Below are positions 41,019-50,552 of a stretch of 64,000 nt of DNA, in pieces. The stretch spans positions 1,068,291-1,132,290 of the forward strand of contig NZ_QPJO01000001.1 in NCBI RefSeq assembly GCF_003337305.1, written 5' to 3'. Source of the stretch: Winogradskyella arenosi. GTDB lineage: Bacteria; Bacteroidota; Bacteroidia; Flavobacteriales; Flavobacteriaceae. The position numbers were made by a program, and so were the translations under genes. A model generated the notes under the pieces. It was not told the origin of the DNA and searched no databases. It saw only the letters and a program-made list of their open reading frames with translations. Each line of letters begins with the position of its first letter. Positions within the stretch are counted from its first letter, which is position 1.

Positions 41019-43541
41019 CTATTTAGGGTCTAAAATGAGGTTGATACGTTCTATAGCATCTGCGATATGGATTTTACTCATTGTATCTCCACCACGAGCT
41101 GAACGTAATTGATTCTTTAAAGTCGTTAACTCTGCTCTAACAACGGCTCTAATATCAGATTGACTTGTGTTTACTGGTGTTACTTTTACATAAGCACTAG
41201 ATCTTCTACTTTGTCTTGGAGATTCCGCAGTCATTAAATATTCTAAACGGTCAATATAAGCACGTTGTAAATTACGTCTGTAAGTATCTATTTTTTTACC
41301 AGTTCGTAATTCACTCCACACCCCTTGACGAAGATCACTCATCATATCGGTTAAAGCGTAAGCTTTATTATCGTAAGTATAAGCTTCAATTAAACGTTGC
41401 ATTTTTCCTAGACTTAAAATGTTGTCTAAGGTTCTTGCTTGCATCGCTCTTACACGTTCAACAGAACCTGTAAACTCTATACGGTCAAAAATGTTTTTGT
41501 CTATTAACCATTCTGGTGTTTCGAACAATTGCTTCTGAATAAAAGCCATCGCTTTTTTCTGGTGTGCTTTAGGTACAGCAGTGTAAACTACACCTTCTTG
41601 CTCTGAGGTTTTGTAGTGTTCATAAACACCACCAATATTGTTAGAAACATGTCCCATATAACGGTTAAACTGAGAAACAACGTGTCCGTACATTTCATCT
41701 AAATCGTCATAATCTTCACCAGCTTCAGTAGTCCATTCAATAAGATTAGGTACAATACGTTTTAAGTTTTTAATTCCGTATTCACTAGCTAACATAGCAT
41801 CATCACCTAAATCTTCTGTTTGTGAGCTAGGGTCTACTACATCACCAGCTTGTTGGTGTCCAAAACGGTACATTGGGTCACCTTCATGCTTAGTGATCCA
41901 TTCGTTTAGAACAGGCTTTTCTTCTTCTGATGTTTTGTCTAAAATTGGTCGGTAACCCCAAGAAATAGCATACTTGTCATAGGTTCCTATTTCTGGCATT
42001 AAAGCAACACCTTCATCACCAGGTTGTGCCACGTAGTTAAAACGAGCATAATCCATAATAGATGGTGCTGTTCCGTATTTTTTAGTGAATTCAGCATCAC
42101 GTAATTTTTCAACAGGATAAGCAACACTACTTCCCATGTTGTGTGGTAAACCTAATGTATGACCTACCTCATGGGCAGATACAAAACGAATAAGACGTCC
42201 CATAACTTCATCTTTAAACTGTGGACTCTGTGCATCAGGGTTTATAGCCGCTGTTTGTACAAAGAACCATCCGCGTAGTAAAGACATAACATTATGGTAC
42301 CAGTTGATATCACTTTCTAAGATTTCACCAGTTCTTGGGTCACTAACGTGAGGCCCATTGGCATTTGGAATAGGTGAAGCTAAATAACGTACTACAGAGT
42401 AACGTGCATCTTCAGGGCTCCATTCTGGATCTTCTTCTATAGAAGGTGGGTCTTTAGCGATAATAGCCTCTTTAAAACCAGCAGCTTCAAAGGCAACTTG
42501 CCAATCTTCAATACCTTGCTTCAGGTACTTTCTCCATTTTTCTGGAGTGGCTCTATCAATGTAGTAAACAATTTGTTTCTTAGGAACAACAAGTTCTCCG
42601 CGCTTAAATTTTTCAATATCTTCATCTTTAACTTCTAGTCTCCAACGGTCTAAGAACGCAACAGATTTACTCTTCTGGTCTTCTAATCCGTAATCAGTTT
42701 GGCTACTTGTAAACCAACCTACACGTTCGTCAAAATAACGGCGCTTCATTGGGTTAGCCGGTAAAAGAATCATTGAATTATTAATTTCTACTGAGATAGC
42801 ACCGGTGTTAGAATTTGATGGTGGTGATCCTGCAGAATACGTTTTTACCGTTCTAGATTCAATATTAGTTGGGTAAGATTTAATAGATTCAATAAATGAA
42901 AGCTGAGCATCTAAACGTGAAATTTTATATTGTTTTCTGGCACGTTGTGGAAACCCTAGTGGCTTTACATCCTTTGCAAATAAGTCTGTTACATCAATAA
43001 CAGTATTTAAAGAATCTGTACTAAAAGCTTTAATTGGGAAGGTTGCAATAACAGGTTCAAAATTAGAGTTTTCAACAGCTTCATGTACAGGTAAAGAATC
43101 GGCTGCTACAACTTGGTGAGATACCATACGTAAAAGCACTTTTTTGTTTTTCTTTTCCCATCGTAAGACTTGCTCACTTAGTTTTCCTCCACCAAAACCA
43201 AGTCCTGATGCAGTTTTAGAAATACGAGTCACCATAAGCATTTCTCTATCGAAAAGTGAGTCTGGGATCTCGTAGAAGAATTTGTCGTCTACAGTATGTA
43301 CTGTAAATAAACCTTGGTCGCTTTTAGCATCTTTAGTGATGACTTTAGCATAAGGTTGAGGGTCGTTTTTTCCAGGTTTTTTACCTGAGTGTTGGGTGGT
43401 TGCGGTGGCATCTTTTTTAGATTTGCCAGCTTTTTTAGCCGTAGAACACGAAAATGCTAAAAAAGTAGTAACTACAAGGAGTAGCCTTAAGTTTAGGTGT
43501 TTCAAGATAGTCAATTTTTTTAAATTCGGTTGAAAATACAT
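41019..43541 (-). CDS. Zinc-dependent metalloprotease, DUF5117/DUF5118 type
   Basis: 840 residues. N-terminal lipoprotein-like signal (LLLVVTTFLAFSCS, Cys near 32). The DUF5118 and DUF5117 regions follow (FFYEIPDSLFDREMLMVTRI, VDDRVGW-like FDERVGWFTS). The zinc site is SAHEVGHTLGLPHNMGSS near residue 455, with DYARFNYVAQPGD downstream, the metzincin layout. These large lipoprotein proteases are common in Bacteroidota; substrates unknown. The start is the first ATG, 43541; a short basic leader precedes the hydrophobic signal. Confidence 0.9.
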   Translation of the reverse strand: MYFQPNLKKLTILKHLNLRLLLVVTTFLAFSCSTAKKAGKSKKDATATTQHSGKKPGKNDPQPYAKVITKDAKSDQGLFTVHTVDDKFFYEIPDSLFDREMLMVTRISKTASGLGFGGGKLSEQVLRWEKKNKKVLLRMVSHQVVAADSLPVHEAVENSNFEPVIATFPIKAFSTDSLNTVIDVTDLFAKDVKPLGFPQRARKQYKISRLDAQLSFIESIKSYPTNIESRTVKTYSAGSPPSNSNTGAISVEINNSMILLPANPMKRRYFDERVGWFTSSQTDYGLEDQKSKSVAFLDRWRLEVKDEDIEKFKRGELVVPKKQIVYYIDRATPEKWRKYLKQGIEDWQVAFEAAGFKEAIIAKDPPSIEEDPEWSPEDARYSVVRYLASPIPNANGPHVSDPRTGEILESDINWYHNVMSLLRGWFFVQTAAINPDAQSPQFKDEVMGRLIRFVSAHEVGHTLGLPHNMGSSVAYPVEKLRDAEFTKKYGTAPSIMDYARFNYVAQPGDEGVALMPEIGTYDKYAISWGYRPILDKTSEEEKPVLNEWITKHEGDPMYRFGHQQAGDVVDPSSQTEDLGDDAMLASEYGIKNLKRIVPNLIEWTTEAGEDYDDLDEMYGHVVSQFNRYMGHVSNNIGGVYEHYKTSEQEGVVYTAVPKAHQKKAMAFIQKQLFETPEWLIDKNIFDRIEFTGSVERVRAMQARTLDNILSLGKMQRLIEAYTYDNKAYALTDMMSDLRQGVWSELRTGKKIDTYRRNLQRAYIDRLEYLMTAESPRQSRRSSAYVKVTPVNTSQSDIRAVVRAELTTLKNQLRSARGGDTMSKIHIADAIERINLILDPK

Positions 43542-43597
43542 ATTCTATTAATGTTATGTTAATAACGGGCCTGACTTTAGTATTTTTTTAACGCGGT

Positions 43598-44857
43598 TTA
43601 ATCTAAGGTATTGAGGTAAGATTGAATAAGATCTACGCCTTTAGTGTGCTGCATAGAGGTGCCTATTAGTGGCATGCTAATTCCGTCTAAATAGAAGCTC
43701 ATTCTATAATCAATAAGAAAAGCTTGTTCTACAATATCACTATCCTCTAAAGGGGTTTCATAAGCCAGATTGAGTGTTGATAAATCTTCACAATGCCCAC
43801 CAGGAATATGGCAGTGGGCACAATTAATATCCATATACGCTCTCGCTCTTTCTTCTAGGGAAACACTAGTGTTGTCCCATTTAGGAAGGCTTCGTACGGA
43901 AGCACTACTTGAAACTCCTGATAGCTGCTGATTGCTTATCCATTGTTCTAATTGATTAGTACCATCAATGTCAAAATTTAATGATCTTAATTTTGGACCT
44001 ATAGGCTTCACCGTATTGGCATTAGCGTGGCAGGTAAAACAATCTGTGTTTGATGGAATTTTATAGTTCGCTGTTTGGGAGGTTCCTTCTAGATCTATCC
44101 AAGATACGGGAAGGGTGCTGCCTTCTGAGTCTAATGTAGCGTCTGTTTGTTCCTCATTCCAAATATAATTTCCGGTTTGCCAAGTGCCGTTAATTTTAAT
44201 TAAAATTCGTGTTTCAATAATGTGTTGGCCTAAGCTGAGGTCGCGTTCGTCATTATTGTAAAAAAAGGTTTTAGCAATAACTGTTTGGTCCGGGAAAATA
44301 GGGAGTCCGTCACCGTTAAATGCCATCGTTGTACCCGCGGGCAAGGCGATGAGGCGTTGTTTATGGGCATAATCGGTAAATAACGGTGTGCTAAGTTCGT
44401 ATGGAATGGCTTGTGGTGATATACTGAGTGAGTTTAAAGGCCCCAGAAATAAATTTAATTCAGATAATTGGGGTTTAAACTCAGGAATTACAGGAGCTGC
44501 TGTGGTACTTAAATTATATAATGCGGTACGCAGACTTTCATTATCGGTGTCGCATAGGTTTTGCACATAAACATTATAAGAAGTATTAGGTTCTAGTTGG
44601 TCAATGAGAACGGTAGTATTGCTGGTTATGAGTGCCGTTCCATTACCTACGGTAAACCCAGAAAGGCCATATTCTACCCGGTAAGATGAAGAGGTGTCGT
44701 TTGCCGCCCAAGTGATTGTTATGGAATGATGAGAAATGGCTGTGGCAGTAACATCGGTAGGGGCATCGCAAGCTGCAATAAGTTGGTCGGCATCGTCATT
44801 AGAGCAAGCGCTTAGTAAAACAAAAAGCAGAGATAATAAGCCAATTTTTCTAATCAT
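43598..44857 (-). CDS. Lipoprotein with fibronectin III domain and two heme-c motifs (SO2930-like diheme)
   Basis: 419 residues. Lipobox LSACSN (Cys near 18). Residues about 30-115 form a fibronectin type III domain (APTDVTATAISHHSITITWAAN). The rest resembles SO2930-type diheme cytochromes: ALPAGT, NYIWNEEQTDA, then CFTCHAN and CAHCHIPGG, two CXXCH heme-binding motifs. It is probably an outer-membrane or periplasmic electron-transfer lipoprotein. Partner unknown; the FN3-diheme combination is the unusual point. Confidence 0.82.
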   Translation of the reverse strand: MIRKIGLLSLLFVLLSACSNDDADQLIAACDAPTDVTATAISHHSITITWAANDTSSSYRVEYGLSGFTVGNGTALITSNTTVLIDQLEPNTSYNVYVQNLCDTDNESLRTALYNLSTTAAPVIPEFKPQLSELNLFLGPLNSLSISPQAIPYELSTPLFTDYAHKQRLIALPAGTTMAFNGDGLPIFPDQTVIAKTFFYNNDERDLSLGQHIIETRILIKINGTWQTGNYIWNEEQTDATLDSEGSTLPVSWIDLEGTSQTANYKIPSNTDCFTCHANANTVKPIGPKLRSLNFDIDGTNQLEQWISNQQLSGVSSSASVRSLPKWDNTSVSLEERARAYMDINCAHCHIPGGHCEDLSTLNLAYETPLEDSDIVEQAFLIDYRMSFYLDGISMPLIGTSMQHTKGVDLIQSYLNTLD

Positions 44858-44941
44858 GAGTGGTGAGTTGTTGATCTATAGTGTGTTGCTAAGTTAGTAA
44901 AAACTTTATCAACAGCGGCGTACAGGTGAGGTGAGACCAAA

Positions 44942-44973
44942 AAAAAGAGAATCGTTTGAAGGATTCTCTTTTT
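44942..44973 (-). terminator. Terminator of lysS
   Basis: AAAAAGAGAATC-GTTTGAAG-GATTCTCTTTTT, perfect 12-bp stem with runs on both sides. Confidence 0.88.
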
Positions 44974-44996
44974 GTAATGGATATATTATTTAGACT

Positions 44997-46685
44997 TTAG
45001 ACCAACGCAACAAATAAGCCGTCGTCGGTTTTTTCTACTTTAGTTAGTCCGTGTTTTCCTAGACCTTTAATGCCTTTATCCCAACCTTTGTTACTTAATC
45101 CTGATTGTGATTTTAAAACGTTAAGATCCATGCGTTTTTCAGATTTTAAAACCTCTAAGATGGCTTTTTCATTATCGCTAAGATCTACCTTTTTCTTTTC
45201 TGGTCGCATCTGTGGGAAGAATAATACTTCTTGGATACTTTGGTTATTGGTTAAGAACATAATTAAACGATCCATTCCAATTCCCATTCCAGATGTAGGA
45301 GGCATTCCGTATTCTAAAGCACGTAAAAAGTCATGATCGATAAATTCTGTGGCTTCATCATCCCCTTTTTTAGCTAATTTTAATTGGTGCTCAAAACGCG
45401 CTCTCTGATCAATTGGATCATTTAATTCTGAATACGCATTGGCAATTTCCTTACCACAAACCATTAACTCAAAACGTTCCGTTAATTCTGGGTTTTCTCT
45501 GTGCTCTTTACATAACGGGCTCATTTCCTTAGGGTAGTCCGTAATAAAGGTCGGTTGAATATAATTACCTTCACATTTCTCCCCAAAGATTTCATCGATA
45601 AGTTTACCTTTCCCCATCGTTTCATCCACTTCAATGTGCATGGCTTTAGCAGCGGCTCTTATTTCATCTTCCGTCTTATTATAAATATCAAATCCTGTAA
45701 ATTCTAGGATAGAATCGCGCATTGTGATACGCTTATAAGGGGCTTTAAAATTAATTTTATGTTCTCCAAAAGTCGCTTCAGAAGTTCCGTTTACAGCAAC
45801 AGCACAATGCTCTAAAAGTTGCTCACAGAAATTCATCATCCAGTTGTAATCTTTATAAGAAACGTAGATTTCCATAGCGGTAAACTCTGGATTGTGCGTA
45901 CGGTCCATACCCTCGTTTCTAAAGTTTTTAGAAAACTCATAAACCCCATCAAAACCTCCTACAATAAGACGTTTTAAATACAACTCATTAGCAATTCTCA
46001 TATATAATGGAATGTCTAAACTGTTGTGGTGTGTTATAAATGGGCGTGCTGCAGCGCCTCCAGGAATGGGTTGAAGTACTGGTGTTTCCACTTCAAAATA
46101 CCCAGCGTCGTTAAAAAATTGACGCATAGCATTAAAAAGTTTAGTACGCTTTATAAAAACTTCTTTTACGTGCGGATTTACAGCCAAATCAGCATATCGC
46201 TGGCGGTAACGTTGCTCCGGATCCGTAAAAGCATCATAGGTTTTTCCATCTTTTTGCTTCGGAATAGGTAAAGGCTTTAAAGCTTTGCTTAAAAGTTTAA
46301 AATCTTTAACCATTACTGTTTTTTCCCCAACTTGGGTTGTGAAAAGTGTGCCTTCAATACCCACGAAATCACCTAAATCTAAAAGCTTTTTAAAAACGTC
46401 GTTGTAAAGTGATTTGTCTTCTCCTTCACAGATTTCATCACGGTTAAAATAAACTTGAATACGACCTTCACTATCTTGTAGTTGAGCAAAAGAAGCTTTA
46501 CCTTGAATATTAATAGCCATTAGACGACCAGCAATGATAACCTGTTTACCTTCTTCGTAATCAGATTTAATCTGTTTGGAAGTATGGTTAACCGGATATA
46601 AATCCGCTGGATAAGGGTTAATCCCTAAAGCTCTTAGCTTTTCTAACTTTTGGCGTCTTACCAATTCTTGTTCTGAAAGTTGCAT
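44997..46685 (-). CDS. lysS: Lysyl-tRNA synthetase, class II
   Basis: 562 residues. The N-terminal OB anticodon-binding domain spans about 55-150 (VIIAGRLMAINIQGKASFAQLQD). The class II catalytic core has motif 2 NFRNEGMDRTHNPEFTAMEIY and motif 3 GMGIGMDRLIMFL. A tail of about 65 residues after the core (DLSDNEKAILEVLKSEKRMD...) looks like a small winged helix and is seen in several Bacteroidota LysRS as I recall. The start ATG follows a TAnnTTTG box at 46741-46734. Confidence 0.96.
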   Translation of the reverse strand: MQLSEQELVRRQKLEKLRALGINPYPADLYPVNHTSKQIKSDYEEGKQVIIAGRLMAINIQGKASFAQLQDSEGRIQVYFNRDEICEGEDKSLYNDVFKKLLDLGDFVGIEGTLFTTQVGEKTVMVKDFKLLSKALKPLPIPKQKDGKTYDAFTDPEQRYRQRYADLAVNPHVKEVFIKRTKLFNAMRQFFNDAGYFEVETPVLQPIPGGAAARPFITHHNSLDIPLYMRIANELYLKRLIVGGFDGVYEFSKNFRNEGMDRTHNPEFTAMEIYVSYKDYNWMMNFCEQLLEHCAVAVNGTSEATFGEHKINFKAPYKRITMRDSILEFTGFDIYNKTEDEIRAAAKAMHIEVDETMGKGKLIDEIFGEKCEGNYIQPTFITDYPKEMSPLCKEHRENPELTERFELMVCGKEIANAYSELNDPIDQRARFEHQLKLAKKGDDEATEFIDHDFLRALEYGMPPTSGMGIGMDRLIMFLTNNQSIQEVLFFPQMRPEKKKVDLSDNEKAILEVLKSEKRMDLNVLKSQSGLSNKGWDKGIKGLGKHGLTKVEKTDDGLFVALV

Positions 46686-46733
46686 TCTTATTGATTTTTA
46701 ATGGCTTATCTCCACTTTTTTGATAAGCAGGTG

Positions 46734-46741
46734 CAAAATTA
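46734..46741 (-). promoter_or_regulatory. -7 box of the lysS promoter
   Basis: On the minus strand TAATTTTG, an exact TAnnTTTG box about 50 bases before the lysS ATG. A -33 TTG at the right distance is not clear. Confidence 0.4.
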
Positions 46742-46924
46742 CAATTTTTAGAAAAATTAATGAGCTCCTTTTGGTTTTGATTTAGCTCTAGGTTCATTTT
46801 TTTTAAGTTGCTAAGGCCAATGGTGAGGTTAAAGGTTCTTAATTCGGGGTTTCTTATTCAGATATGTAACAATTAACGATCACCTTCGTCTAAATAGTTA
46901 TAACAATCTTATTAATCCCTAGAT

Positions 46925-47083
46925 ATGAGTTTTTGGCGTGTAATTCTTTCCATTATTTGTCCACCTTTGGCAGTCTTAGATAAAGGCTGTGGATCTATTA
47001 TCATTACTTTTCTCCTTTGGCTCTGTGGTTGGGTTCCTGGGGTTATTGCCGCACTGATTATTCTTAATAATCCGAAGCGATAA
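46925..47083 (+). CDS. YqaE/Pmp3 family small membrane protein
   Basis: 52 residues with two membrane segments: SFWRVILSIICPPLAVLDKG and IIITFLLWLCGWVPGVIAAL, ending NNPKR. The ICPPLAV and LCGWVPGVIAAL motifs are the Pmp3/YqaE hallmark. Family members are small proteolipids induced by salt or stress, exact role unclear. It is easily missed because it is short. It is followed 30 bases later by a lipoprotein gene on the same strand, which has its own likely -7 box. Confidence 0.92.
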   Translation: MSFWRVILSIICPPLAVLDKGCGSIIITFLLWLCGWVPGVIAALIILNNPKR

Positions 47084-47089
47084 AAAGCC

Positions 47090-47097
47090 TACCTTTG
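47090..47097 (+). promoter_or_regulatory. -7 box upstream of the 47114 lipoprotein gene
   Basis: TACCTTTG, an exact TAnnTTTG box 16 bases before the ATG. The -33 box is not convincing. Confidence 0.4.
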
Positions 47098-47113
47098 CAG
47101 TCTTAATTTTTTT

Positions 47114-47887
47114 ATGTCTACAATGAAAACAATAGTTACATTAGTTACAGGTTTAGCCTTTATGCTGTTGACAAGTTGTCAATTTTCAGAAAAGATCTAC
47201 ATCAATGAGGATGGTAGTGGTCAGGTTATATTTTCTATGGACGCTTCAGAAATGATGGGTTTTATGGGGCAAATGGGCGATGATGCTTCAGAAGGAATGG
47301 ATAAGGCTGTAGATTCTACAATTATCTTTAAAGAATTTTTAGTCGCGTATAAAGACAGTATTGCGTCTCTCTCTCCGGTGGAACAAGAAAAGATAAAAGC
47401 CATGGAAGATTACAAGCTTCATATGGTGATGGATCCGGATAAGGATAAAATGTTATTTGATATCGAGGCCGATTTTAAGAATGCCAATGAGCTGAGAGAT
47501 ATGTTTAAAGCGATGAATAGTTTTAATGATTTTAAGGGAGCTGAAAATGCAAGTGAAAATGCAGCATTTAGTCCTTTTTCTAACTTAGGAAATGACGGAG
47601 CAACAGCGGTGAGTTATGCCTACGACGGAAGGCTTTTTGAACGAAAGGCGGAAATCTTAGACGCCGAGAAGCATCAACAAGCTTTAGATAGTTTAGGTAA
47701 GTCTGAAATGATTTTTGCATCGTCTAAATATAAAATTGAATACCATTTTCCTAAGGCTATTAAATCCTTTTCAAAAGAGGGCGCTATGTATAGTTTAGAT
47801 AAAAAAACGGTAAGCTTTGAAGTTGGATTTTTAGAGATGCTTAAAAATCCTGAACTGCAGGATATAGAAGTTGTTTTAGAGGATTAA
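47114..47887 (+). CDS. Lipoprotein of unknown function
   Basis: 257 residues. Lipobox LLTSCQ (Cys near 22). The N-terminal FSEKIYINEDGSGQVIFSMDASEMMGFMGQ has a pattern seen in flavobacterial lipoproteins of unknown role. The middle is Met-, Asp- and Lys-rich and helical (VEQEKIKAMEDYKLHMVMDPDKDKM). C-terminal strands follow. No catalytic motif is visible. It precedes lipB by 12 bases and may be cotranscribed with it. Confidence 0.75.
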   Translation: MSTMKTIVTLVTGLAFMLLTSCQFSEKIYINEDGSGQVIFSMDASEMMGFMGQMGDDASEGMDKAVDSTIIFKEFLVAYKDSIASLSPVEQEKIKAMEDYKLHMVMDPDKDKMLFDIEADFKNANELRDMFKAMNSFNDFKGAENASENAAFSPFSNLGNDGATAVSYAYDGRLFERKAEILDAEKHQQALDSLGKSEMIFASSKYKIEYHFPKAIKSFSKEGAMYSLDKKTVSFEVGFLEMLKNPELQDIEVVLED

Positions 47888-47899
47888 AATCATATTATT

Positions 47900-48613
47900 T
47901 TGAACAAAACCATACTGCTCGAAGATTTAGGAAGAAAAGATTATAAAGAAACTTGGGATTACCAAGAAACCCTCTTTAAAGCCATCTTAGATACGAAGAT
48001 TAAAAACAGAAGAGAGGATTTGGGCTTGGAGACTCAGAATCACTTTTTGTTTGTAGAACATCCACATGTTTACACTTTAGGTAAAAGTGGAGATTTGTCT
48101 AATTTATTGCTTTCTGAAGCTGAATTAGCGGCAAAAGAAGCCACATTTTACAAAATAAATAGGGGTGGAGATATTACCTACCATGGACCTGGACAGGTTG
48201 TAGGATATCCCATTTTAGATTTAGATAATTTTTTTACAGACATCCATAAATACTTACGTTTTTTAGAAGAGGTTATTATTCTAACCCTTGCAGACTATGG
48301 TTTAGAGACTGAACGTAGTCCTGGTGAAACCGGGGTTTGGTTAGGAGTAGGAACACCCTTTGCCCGTAAAATATGTGCCATGGGAGTTAGAGCGAGCCGT
48401 TGGGTAACCATGCATGGTTTTGCTTTAAATGTCAATGCTGATTTAGGTTATTTTGATAATATTATTCCATGTGGAATTAAAGGGAAGGCGGTTACGACTT
48501 TAAATAACGAACTAGGAGTAGAGCATGTTGATGAGGACGCTGTAAAAGCTAAAATTTTAAAACATTTTAGTACCCTTTTTGAAGCTGAATTTAATTCTAA
48601 GAAGGCGGATTAG
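47900..48613 (+). CDS. lipB: Octanoyltransferase LipB
   Basis: 237 residues. It transfers octanoate from ACP to lipoyl domains, first step of lipoate synthesis, and so serves E2 proteins such as the one at 18494. The active site is present: FFVEHPHVYTLGK-like LFVEHPHVYTLGKSG, RGGDITYHGPGQ, KICAMGVRASRWVTMHGFALNV with the conserved Lys, and IIPCGIKGKAVT with catalytic Cys. The start is TTG at 47900. Its 3' end overlaps the converging DUF1275 gene by 17 bases. Confidence 0.94.
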   Translation: MNKTILLEDLGRKDYKETWDYQETLFKAILDTKIKNRREDLGLETQNHFLFVEHPHVYTLGKSGDLSNLLLSEAELAAKEATFYKINRGGDITYHGPGQVVGYPILDLDNFFTDIHKYLRFLEEVIILTLADYGLETERSPGETGVWLGVGTPFARKICAMGVRASRWVTMHGFALNVNADLGYFDNIIPCGIKGKAVTTLNNELGVEHVDEDAVKAKILKHFSTLFEAEFNSKKAD

Positions 48614-49355
48614 TAGGTTGGTTTTTGCGTTGTTGATGCCTACGTGTTGTGCGGATAAACTGATACCTAAAATCGTCATAGAATAAGCTAATCAGTAGGA
48701 TAATTGCTCCTATAATTAGCGTGTGGATGTTAAACTCTAGTTTAGAGTAGATAAAGCCTCCTATTAAGCCACCAGAAAAAAAGAAGCCGATAATAAATAG
48801 TCTTAAGGTTATAGTGGCTTTTAAGGCCTGATGCTTTGCCTTGTATTTCTTAAAAAAGAGCTGCGATAATTCGATTCCTAAATCGGTAAATAAGCCTGTA
48901 AGGTGTGTGGTTCTTACAACGGCATCAGAGATCTGTGTTACCAATGAATTCTGAAGTCCCATAGCAAATAAGAGGGCGCAGACAACAAGATTAGCAACGG
49001 TGTTTAGGGTTTCTAAGTTGAATAGACCTATAGAAATAAGAATAACAACTTCTAAGAGTGTAGGTAATACAAATACATTAAGTTTCTTGCTTTCTCTAAA
49101 GCGTTCAATTAAAAAACTTGAGCAAAAAGCCCCTGTTAGGAAAGAGAAAATATAGACTACGTAGATGGTTCCTTTCCAAAATTCAAAATTGGCAAGATCA
49201 CTAATAAAAAACGCAAAGTGGCCTGTAACGTTTGTGGTTAACTGACTAAAGGCTAGAAAACCAGAAACATTAACAATACCGGCCACAAAAGATAATACCG
49301 TGGCAATCCGCAGGTTGTGTATTAAGGTTCTGCTAGTGCCTTGGTGTCTAAACAT
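48597..49355 (-). CDS. YoaK/DUF1275 family membrane protein
   Basis: 252 residues with about six membrane helices. Family motifs: FVAGIVNVSGFLAF near the N-terminus, TTNVTGHFAFFISDLA, and AMGLQNSLVTQISDAVVRTTHLTGLFTDLGIEL. The function of DUF1275 is not established. A basic cytoplasmic tail ends in RRHQQRKNQPTNPPS. Its last codons overlap the end of lipB on the other strand by 17 bases, so the two genes have no room for separate terminators. Confidence 0.9.
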   Translation of the reverse strand: MFRHQGTSRTLIHNLRIATVLSFVAGIVNVSGFLAFSQLTTNVTGHFAFFISDLANFEFWKGTIYVVYIFSFLTGAFCSSFLIERFRESKKLNVFVLPTLLEVVILISIGLFNLETLNTVANLVVCALLFAMGLQNSLVTQISDAVVRTTHLTGLFTDLGIELSQLFFKKYKAKHQALKATITLRLFIIGFFFSGGLIGGFIYSKLEFNIHTLIIGAIILLISLFYDDFRYQFIRTTRRHQQRKNQPTNPPS

Positions 49356-49438
49356 GGGTTTTTAATTTGTAGTTATACCTTCAGTAATAATTAGGGTTTT
49401 ATGGGTGAAATATGACGCTCAATTTTTATGATTAAGGC

Positions 49439-50491
49439 TTAATTTTCATCGTTAAAAAACACCTTGTAATAATGCATTTTCTTGTCCTCGTCATAACCGC
49501 GTTCTAAATATTCAGCAGAAGCATCAGGAGCATCTACATCGAGTTTTATTTGAATGTTCGTGTCGAGTTTTATTTCAGTTTTAATCTTCTGTTTTTGCTT
49601 TTTTAAGGCGACTTCTGAAACGTCAAACTGATTTCTAATCAGGACTTTGTTGTCTAATTCGTAGGTTTTTTTATAGTCTTCAAATAGCTGAATTTTATCT
49701 TCTTCCTCAAAAACTTCTTCTTTAAAGGTCTCTATATTAACAATTTCGTTTTCTTTAAAAAAGTCAACCGTTTTAGCTAAGAAATTACTTTGCTCTTGAC
49801 CGCCAAAATTAGGTTGAAGAACCTCTTTAGAGAACTCTCTACATAACTCAATACAATTCTTTGTGTGTTGGTTACTATCGTCAGGGTATTTTATGTTTAA
49901 AAAACTCTTAATCCAATATTGCGTGTCGTAGCTATTGTTATCTACACTAAACACAATTTTTCCTTCCATATCGGAAGTATTCAAAATTAAGCAGCCTTTG
50001 TCTACTTTTTTAGCTTGAATACCTTTCTGTACGAGAATGTCGTAGTTGTTACCGTCCTCTAGATACGTTTGAAAAAATTCAGTTTTATTTTCAATCTTAT
50101 AGATCCCAATGGCATCCGTAAAATAGTCTTCGTACTGAATGTTGTCAAAATGGCAAATAAGAACATCACCCGTTTTTATTTGTGCCGAGTTACTCTGCTC
50201 AAACAAATGGTTAACAATATGTTTAGAAAGGTCTACAAAATCGGCATCATCTTTAAACAATTGTTCGCTATAAGTGTTAATTTCGTTTAAAGCAACATCG
50301 CTATGATGGTGAAAACGATAGCTCTCAGCCACACTAACAAAAGGTTTTAAAAGGTAAGGAAGCATAAGGTGGTAGGTCGCCTCGTCAAAATCTACAACAG
50401 CATCTGAAAATGCATTTTTAGTGCCATTAAATTTGTTACCTACTTTATGAATAATGCAACTTTTTATGGAAGCTTTTTGTCTTTTTATCAT
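49439..50491 (-). CDS. Nucleoid-associated protein, NdpA/YejK family
   Basis: 350 residues. The family pattern is seen in KASIKSCIIHKVGNKFNG at the start, DVLICHFDNIQYEDYFTDAIGIYKIENK in the middle, and GCLILN, then FLNIKYPDDSNQHTKNCIELCREFSKEV. NdpA/YejK proteins associate with the nucleoid; the exact function is unclear. The C-terminal 90 residues (IKTEIKLDTNIQIKLDVDAP) form a strand-rich tail. It is single-gene on the minus strand. Confidence 0.85.
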   Translation of the reverse strand: MIKRQKASIKSCIIHKVGNKFNGTKNAFSDAVVDFDEATYHLMLPYLLKPFVSVAESYRFHHHSDVALNEINTYSEQLFKDDADFVDLSKHIVNHLFEQSNSAQIKTGDVLICHFDNIQYEDYFTDAIGIYKIENKTEFFQTYLEDGNNYDILVQKGIQAKKVDKGCLILNTSDMEGKIVFSVDNNSYDTQYWIKSFLNIKYPDDSNQHTKNCIELCREFSKEVLQPNFGGQEQSNFLAKTVDFFKENEIVNIETFKEEVFEEEDKIQLFEDYKKTYELDNKVLIRNQFDVSEVALKKQKQKIKTEIKLDTNIQIKLDVDAPDASAEYLERGYDEDKKMHYYKVFFNDEN

Positions 50492-50552
50492 GGGAAATCT
50501 GCGGCTTTATAGCGTATTAATTATTATGAAATAAGAATAAACAATTTTGATC

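Noticed and set aside
46686..46924. Possible tRNA or small RNA in the lysS-YqaE gap
   Set aside because: No cloverleaf or conserved RNA motif could be found; the only signal is the lysS -7 box.
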